Below are positions 38,751 through 42,352 of a stretch of 42,352 bases of DNA, in pieces; positions within the stretch are counted from its first letter, which is position 1; every line of letters begins with the position of its first letter. A model generated the notes under the pieces. The model saw only the letters and a list, made by a program, of their open reading frames with translations. It was not told the DNA's origin and did not search any database. The translations under genes and the position numbers were made by a program. The stretch comes from an uncultured Dialister sp. (GTDB lineage: Bacteria > Bacillota > Negativicutes > Veillonellales > Dialisteraceae): the NCBI GenBank assembly GCA_934216155.1, contig CAKQBK010000010.1, positions 1-42,352 of the forward strand, written 5' to 3'.

Positions 38751-38898
38751 ATTGGTTATTAAAGGGTATAAAGGGTTATGAAAGGGTTATGAGATTATGG
38801 TTATCCCATACCTTTTTATAACCTTTTTGCTTTGGTAGATTAGATTTGCTGCAATATTATCATGGAGAAATATAGCCTGCCCGAAGGGCTACCCTTTA
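38751..38898. repeat. B-family element with G-type right end (copy B9)
   Basis: ATTGGTTATTAAAGGGTATA, then GGGTTATGAAAGGGTTATGA against CCATACCTTTTTATAACC; right end ATAGCCTGCCCGAAGGGCTA (G hairpin, about 38872-38891). Confidence 0.7.
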
Positions 38899-38957
38899 CT
38901 TTTTTCGCATATACCGCTATGCAACTATGCATCATGCCGCTAGAGTCCAATTTTCCC

Positions 38958-38986
38958 TTGAAATCGTATATCTTTTTTGCTATCAT
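38958..38986 (+). promoter_or_regulatory. Putative promoter upstream of murA
   Basis: TTGAAA (38958-38963), 17-bp spacer, TATCAT (38981-38986). The leader would be about 270 nt and include the D array at 39083-39175. Confidence 0.5.
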
Positions 38987-39082
38987 AAACTATGATTGAC
39001 ATGAAATAAAAATTTTTGCTTTTTAGCCCATAGGAATGGGGTCTTATGACATGACGGTCAAAGGAAATCATCACATTTTCCA

Positions 39083-39175
39083 GGTCACCAGTCACTAGTC
39101 ACGAGTAACCATGGATTGGATATTTCATGGTTAGAGTTAGAATGTATTTCCTAATTCCTAGCTACTAATCCCTTA
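39083..39175. repeat. D-family array pair (copy D9)
   Basis: GTCACCAGTCACTAGTCACG (39084-39103) and, after ATGGATTGGATATTTCATGG, the units CCTAATT, CCTAGCT, ACTAATC, CCTTATA (39153-39176). All units point the same way, so it is not a palindrome. Confidence 0.6.
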
Positions 39176-39259
39176 TATACAAAGCAAAAACGACTATATA
39201 CAGTGTGAAAATCAAAAAGAACTTTATTGGTATTTCAAGATGTACAGGAGTGATTCCTT

Positions 39260-40519
39260 TTGGAAAAATTAGTAATTCGTGGCGGACGTCCTCTTCGCGG
39301 TAGCGTCCGTGTATCCAGTGCCAAAAATGCGGTTTTGCCGATTATTGTAGCCACTTTGCTTCCGGAAACACCGGCTTCTATTATTGATGCACCGAATTTG
39401 GATGATGTGCATACCATTTGCAGCGTACTGGAATCTTTGGGTGTGAAGGTGACCAAAGAAGACCATGCATTGACTTTTGACGCGTCTGCTGTGGATAAGA
39501 CAGAGGCTTCTTATGAGCTGATGAGCAAAATGAGAGCTTCTTTCCTTATCATGGGACCGCTTCTTTCCAAAATGGGCCATGCCAAGATCGCTCTCCCTGG
39601 GGGCTGCATGATTGGTAGCCGCCCGATTGATTTGCACCTGAAAGCTTTTGAAGCCATGGGAGCAGAAATCAATGTAGGAAATGGTTTCGTCGAAGGTTAT
39701 GCACCTCATGGACTGAAGGGAACCACCATTTACTTGGATTTCCCAAGTGTAGGGGCTACGGAAAATATCGTCATGGCTGCTGCTATGGCAGAAGGTCGCA
39801 CGGTCATTGAAAACGCTGCGGAAGAACCGGAAATCGTGGATTTGGTGACATTCCTGAATTCCATGGGCGCCAATATCAAAGGCGCTGGTACAAATGTGAT
39901 TCGTATCGAAGGGGTACCGAAGCTGGAAGGTGTTTCCCATACCGTCATTCCGGACCGTATCGAAGCAGGTACATTCATGATTGGTGCGGCTATGGTGGGC
40001 GGTGATGTGGTCATTGAAAATGTACTGACCGAACATCTTAAACCTCTCCTGGCTAAGCTCAATGAAGCTGGCGTGAAAGTGACCAAAGACGCAGACAGCG
40101 TCCGTGTCATCAGTGATGGACATATCCGCTCCACTGATATCAAAACTTTGCCATATCCGGGCTTCCCGACCGATTTACAGGCCCAGTTCATGGCTCTTAT
40201 GACCGTGGGCAATGGGGTCAGCCGTATCACAGAAACTGTATTTGAAAACCGCTTCATGCACGTAGGGGAACTGCAGCGCATGGGCGCTTCCATCCAGGTA
40301 GAAGGCCGCAGTGCCATCGTACAGGGCGTACCGTTCTTGACCGGTGCGTTTGTACGTGCTACAGACCTTCGTGCCGGGGCCGCTTTGACATTGGCAGGAC
40401 TGGCTGCCCATGGCGAAACCGAAGTGGGCGAATTGCATCATATCGATCGTGGGTATGACCATCTTGTAGAAAAGCTGCAAGGGTTAGGAGCAGACATTGT
40501 CCGGGTCGATAGAGACTAA
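39260..40519 (+). CDS. murA: UDP-N-acetylglucosamine 1-carboxyvinyltransferase MurA
   Basis: 419 residues, the usual length. The first committed step of peptidoglycan synthesis: it moves enolpyruvate from PEP to UDP-GlcNAc in the cytosol. Lys and Asn in SSAKNAVLP bind substrate; the catalytic Cys116 is in PGGCMIGSRPIDLHL (Cys, so fosfomycin-sensitive type); other motifs are DRIEAGTFMIGAA and NRFMHVGELQRMGA. The start is TTG 39260 with AGGAG at 39246-39250. The next gene begins inside its 3' end, so the two are coupled and link wall precursor supply with a shape protein. Confidence 0.95.
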   Translation: MEKLVIRGGRPLRGSVRVSSAKNAVLPIIVATLLPETPASIIDAPNLDDVHTICSVLESLGVKVTKEDHALTFDASAVDKTEASYELMSKMRASFLIMGPLLSKMGHAKIALPGGCMIGSRPIDLHLKAFEAMGAEINVGNGFVEGYAPHGLKGTTIYLDFPSVGATENIVMAAAMAEGRTVIENAAEEPEIVDLVTFLNSMGANIKGAGTNVIRIEGVPKLEGVSHTVIPDRIEAGTFMIGAAMVGGDVVIENVLTEHLKPLLAKLNEAGVKVTKDADSVRVISDGHIRSTDIKTLPYPGFPTDLQAQFMALMTVGNGVSRITETVFENRFMHVGELQRMGASIQVEGRSAIVQGVPFLTGAFVRATDLRAGAALTLAGLAAHGETEVGELHHIDRGYDHLVEKLQGLGADIVRVDRD

Positions 40520-41594
40520 AAAGATAGCCGATACAGTCCAGAAGCTATCCAGTCAGAACTCCTTGATGGACTGGATTGGTTCCTTTGGGGCCGAAGATAT
40601 TGGGGTCGATATCGGCACCTCCCATGTGGTGATTTATGTGAAGCACAAAGGGGTGGTCTTTTCCGAATCGTCCGTGATTGCTAAAAATGAAGTGACAAGA
40701 GAATACTTCACCTATGGCACGCGGGCAGCAGAAATGGAAGGAAAAGCGCCGAAGCAAATTTCTGTGGTTCATCCCATGAAGCACAGTGCCATCATTGATT
40801 ACAATGGGGCGGCCTATCTGCTGAATTCCATTGTGAATCAGTCCTATTTGAAAAATATGTTTTTCCATCCTCGGCTCATGATGTGCGTTCCTACGGGAAT
40901 CAATAGCGTGCAGCGCCGGGCCCTCTTAGAAGCCGCGGTAGCTATGGGGGCTAGAAAAACGGTGCTCATTGACCAGCCCATTGCGGCGGTGATGGGCATG
41001 GGACTGGCCGGTGATGAATCGGTGGGTCATATGGTTGTTGATTTCGGCGGCGGTTCCACAAAAATTGCAACCCTGTCTGCCCATGGGGTGGTGGTGAGCC
41101 ATTTCGCTCTGGAATCGGGCCATGAATTGGACCAGGCCATTATAGGGACCATTCGAGAGAAATATCATGTTAGAATCGGAAAAAGAGAAGCAGAATCTCT
41201 GAAAATCGCTCTAGGCGCAGCCTGGGATTTGGACTCCGCGCCGCGGGTGGCAGAAACTTGCGGCTTGTCATTGGTTTCCGGCTACCCGGTGAAAATTGCG
41301 GTCACTGGAGAAGACATCGCCCACGCCATCAATCCGATTTTGTATAAAATTTTCAAAAGCATCCGCGATGTGATTCAAAGAACACCACCGGCTCTTTTGG
41401 CATCTATCCGTGAACAGGGCATTCATCTTATCGGTGGCGGTGCCCAACTGCTGGGCCTTGCGGAATTGATTAGTCGCGTCACCGGCATTCCGGCTCATGT
41501 AGCGAAACGACCAAACTACGTCAACGCCATTGGCGCCGGTATGTCCTTGGATTATATCAATGAATTTAGAGATTCCTTGCAGGATCTGCACTAA
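40497..41594 (+). CDS. MreB-like (Mbl/MreB family) actin-fold protein
   Basis: 365 residues. Actin-fold nucleotide motifs in order: phosphate 1 DIGVDIGTSHVVIYVKHKG, PTGINSVQRRALLEAA, connect region LIDQPIAAVMGMGL, phosphate 2 VVDFGGGSTKIA and adenosine motif IHLIGGGAQLLGLAEL. MreB proteins form membrane-bound filaments that guide wall synthesis. It differs from typical MreB in a 20-residue N-terminal extension, LIDQP instead of LIEEP, and HPMKHSAIIDYNGA instead of the usual RPLKDGVIADF. The TTG at 40497 has TTAGGAG at 40484-40490 inside murA, giving a 23-bp overlap; an ATG at 40563 is a less supported alternative. A role in cell shape with MurA is inferred. Confidence 0.85.
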   Translation: MSGSIETKKIADTVQKLSSQNSLMDWIGSFGAEDIGVDIGTSHVVIYVKHKGVVFSESSVIAKNEVTREYFTYGTRAAEMEGKAPKQISVVHPMKHSAIIDYNGAAYLLNSIVNQSYLKNMFFHPRLMMCVPTGINSVQRRALLEAAVAMGARKTVLIDQPIAAVMGMGLAGDESVGHMVVDFGGGSTKIATLSAHGVVVSHFALESGHELDQAIIGTIREKYHVRIGKREAESLKIALGAAWDLDSAPRVAETCGLSLVSGYPVKIAVTGEDIAHAINPILYKIFKSIRDVIQRTPPALLASIREQGIHLIGGGAQLLGLAELISRVTGIPAHVAKRPNYVNAIGAGMSLDYINEFRDSLQDLH

Positions 41595-41605
41595 TTCACA
41601 CAAGT

Positions 41606-41638
41606 GGACTATGAGACTTTTGTCTTGTAGTCCTTTTT
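41606..41638 (+). terminator. Rho-independent terminator
   Basis: A 12-bp stem 41606-41617 with 41622-41633 (two G-U pairs; GGACTATGAGAC / GTCTTGTAGTCC), then TTTTTG. Ends the murA-mreB-like operon. Confidence 0.85.
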
Positions 41639-41645
41639 GTTATGG

Positions 41646-41690
41646 AAAGGGATTAGGGATTAGTAGCTAGGCCCTAGGGATTAGGGCTCT
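41646..41690. repeat. D-family 7-mer array
   Basis: Units GGGATTA, GGGATTA, GTAGCTA, GGCCCTA, GGGATTA, GGGCTCT: six head-to-tail heptamers that keep the TA at the end of most units. Confidence 0.75.
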
Positions 41691-41710
41691 GTAGCGGCAT
41701 TTGTGATAGC

Positions 41711-42126
41711 GGATACCCTCTTTCGCTGAAAGGGGGGCAGGGCAATGCTATTAAGTTAAGCGAAATATGCGATGATTTCTACTGATGCAAAGGTTACTCA
41801 GGTTTCTCAGGATACTGAGGTTTCTCACGTTTCTCGAATGAGCCAATAACGCTAGCGTCTATTGGCACATTCGGAGAACCTGAGCAACCTGAGAACCCTT
41901 AGAAACTTTGGAGCCTGTCCCCACTAGCGGAATCATGTCTATTAACGCAAATCCTTAACTTAACAGCATTAGGGGGCAGGGGGGATAGCTCCCACTAGCA
42001 TTATGTATTGTGATGATATTATGGCGGTGTCGGCGTTCTGCGAAGGCGGCTTGTCTAACAACTCTTCTTCGTCGGCCTATCCCCGGCTCGCAAGCGAGCC
42101 TGCCCCTTCCTGAGGAAGGGGCTCTT
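41711..42126. repeat. F-family element interrupted by A15 (copy F4)
   Basis: Left end TACCCTCTTTCGCTGAAAGG then GGGGCAGGG (to 41742). It resumes after A15 as GGGGGCAGGGGGGATAGCTC (41972 on) and runs to GGCCTATCCCC...CCCCTTCCTGAGGAAGGGG (about 42075-42121). Compare uninterrupted F1. Confidence 0.75.
41743..41971. mobile_element. A-family MITE-like element, 229 bp, inverted orientation, with 10-bp target duplication (copy A15)
   Basis: Terminal inverted repeats AATGCTATTAAGTTAAG (41744-41760) and CTTAACTTAACAGCATT (41954-41970). Direct repeats GGGGGCAGGG at 41733-41742 and 41972-41981. The arms are in the opposite order to A7 and A12 (the arm next to GATGCAAAGG comes first). Inserted into F4. 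Confidence 0.92.
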
Positions 42127-42236
42127 GGTCAACTGTAGTGGTGATATGGTTGAAGAAACATAGATATGAAGCGTGTATGTGAAAGTTCTGTAGTGGTACT
42201 GTGGCTGGTTGGATATAGAGCTGACGTGTGTATCAA

Positions 42237-42285
42237 AAGGTTCTGGCTCCGAGAAAATCGATAGATTTTCAATGGAGCCAGAACC
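42237..42285. repeat. Hairpin at the head of the terminal 9-mer array
   Basis: AAGGTTCTGGCTCC pairs with GGAGCCAGAACCTT across a 21-nt spacer that itself holds GAAAATCGATAGATTTTC. It has terminator-like pairing but no T run. Confidence 0.75.
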
Positions 42286-42352
42286 TTGAGAACCTTGAGA
42301 ACCTTGAGAACCTTGAGAACCTTGAGAACCTTGAGAACCTTGAGAACCTTGA
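42286..42352. repeat. Tandem 9-mer array (TTGAGAACC)x7 at the window end
   Basis: Seven perfect copies of TTGAGAACC plus four bases, cut by the window edge. It differs from the unit at the window start (CTGAGAACC) by one base. The stretch 42127-42236 before it shows no gene or repeat that I can name. Confidence 0.95.

Overview
The window looks like chromosomal DNA of a diderm (Gram-negative) Firmicute of the Negativicutes (Veillonella / Dialister / Megasphaera group). Three things suggest this. An LpxL-type lipid A acyltransferase and an RND efflux pump imply an outer membrane. The genes otherwise look low-GC Gram-positive in type (AGGAGG ribosome binding sites, TTG/GTG starts). The first flavodoxin closely resembles the short-chain flavodoxin of Megasphaera elsdenii. 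The species assignment is inference. No rRNA, tRNA, CRISPR array, phage gene or transposase gene was seen.

Layout: (1) 1-3.6 kb: orphan sugar-binding lipoprotein, orphan citrate lyase ligase (citC), HD-domain hydrolase. (2) 4.2-7.0 kb: hybrid sensor kinase with two periplasmic solute-binding domains. (3) 7.6-10.6 kb: LpxL-like acyltransferase translationally coupled to an alpha/beta hydrolase, then an MFS exporter. (4) 11.1-13.1 kb: FAA-family hydrolase (minus strand) and a YhcH/EbgC-family protein. (5) 13.5-17.8 kb: RND efflux operon (adaptor + pump, no outer-membrane channel). (6) 18.1-21.2 kb: membrane acyltransferase (minus strand) and phosphoglucomutase. (7) 21.5-25.2 kb: amino-acid ABC ATPase and permease without a binding protein, a protein of unknown function, an MgtC-like membrane protein. 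(8) 25.7-30.9 kb: purine block with a structured leader, an adenine/adenosine deaminase, an NCS2 purine permease and an AdeC-like deaminase. Both deaminases have altered active-site motifs. (9) 32.3-38.7 kb: glutaminyl-tRNA synthetase, an exported protein of unknown function, two flavodoxins, an aminotransferase. (10) 39.3-41.6 kb: murA overlapping an mreB-like gene.

The most unusual content is between the genes. Nearly every gap is filled by long palindromic repeats of several families, called A to H here. Family A is about 229-230 bp with 17-bp terminal inverted repeats (AATGCTRTTAAGTTAAG) and arms made of degenerate 9-bp units. Three copies are flanked by identical 10-bp direct repeats, the footprint of transposition. 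Family B is about 175-195 bp around the hairpin GGTTATAAAAGGTTATGAG. Family C has arms of 7-bp units (GTGAGGA type) plus a GC-rich GGGGCGC hairpin and often lies directly after stop codons. Family D has 7-bp units of GTGACTG/GGATTAG type. Family F is a GGGGATAG...CTATCCCC palindrome with CCCCTTCC ends. Family G is a short CTGCCCGAAGGGCA hairpin at some B ends. Family H is a 241-bp element bounded by CGTCATTTCGACCG. Elements are inserted into one another, so a relative order of invasion can be read. Both ends of the window run into tandem 9-mers of the A type, so the window may be a contig that broke at these repeats.

Coordinates of repeats were read by eye; boundaries without clear terminal repeats are approximate.
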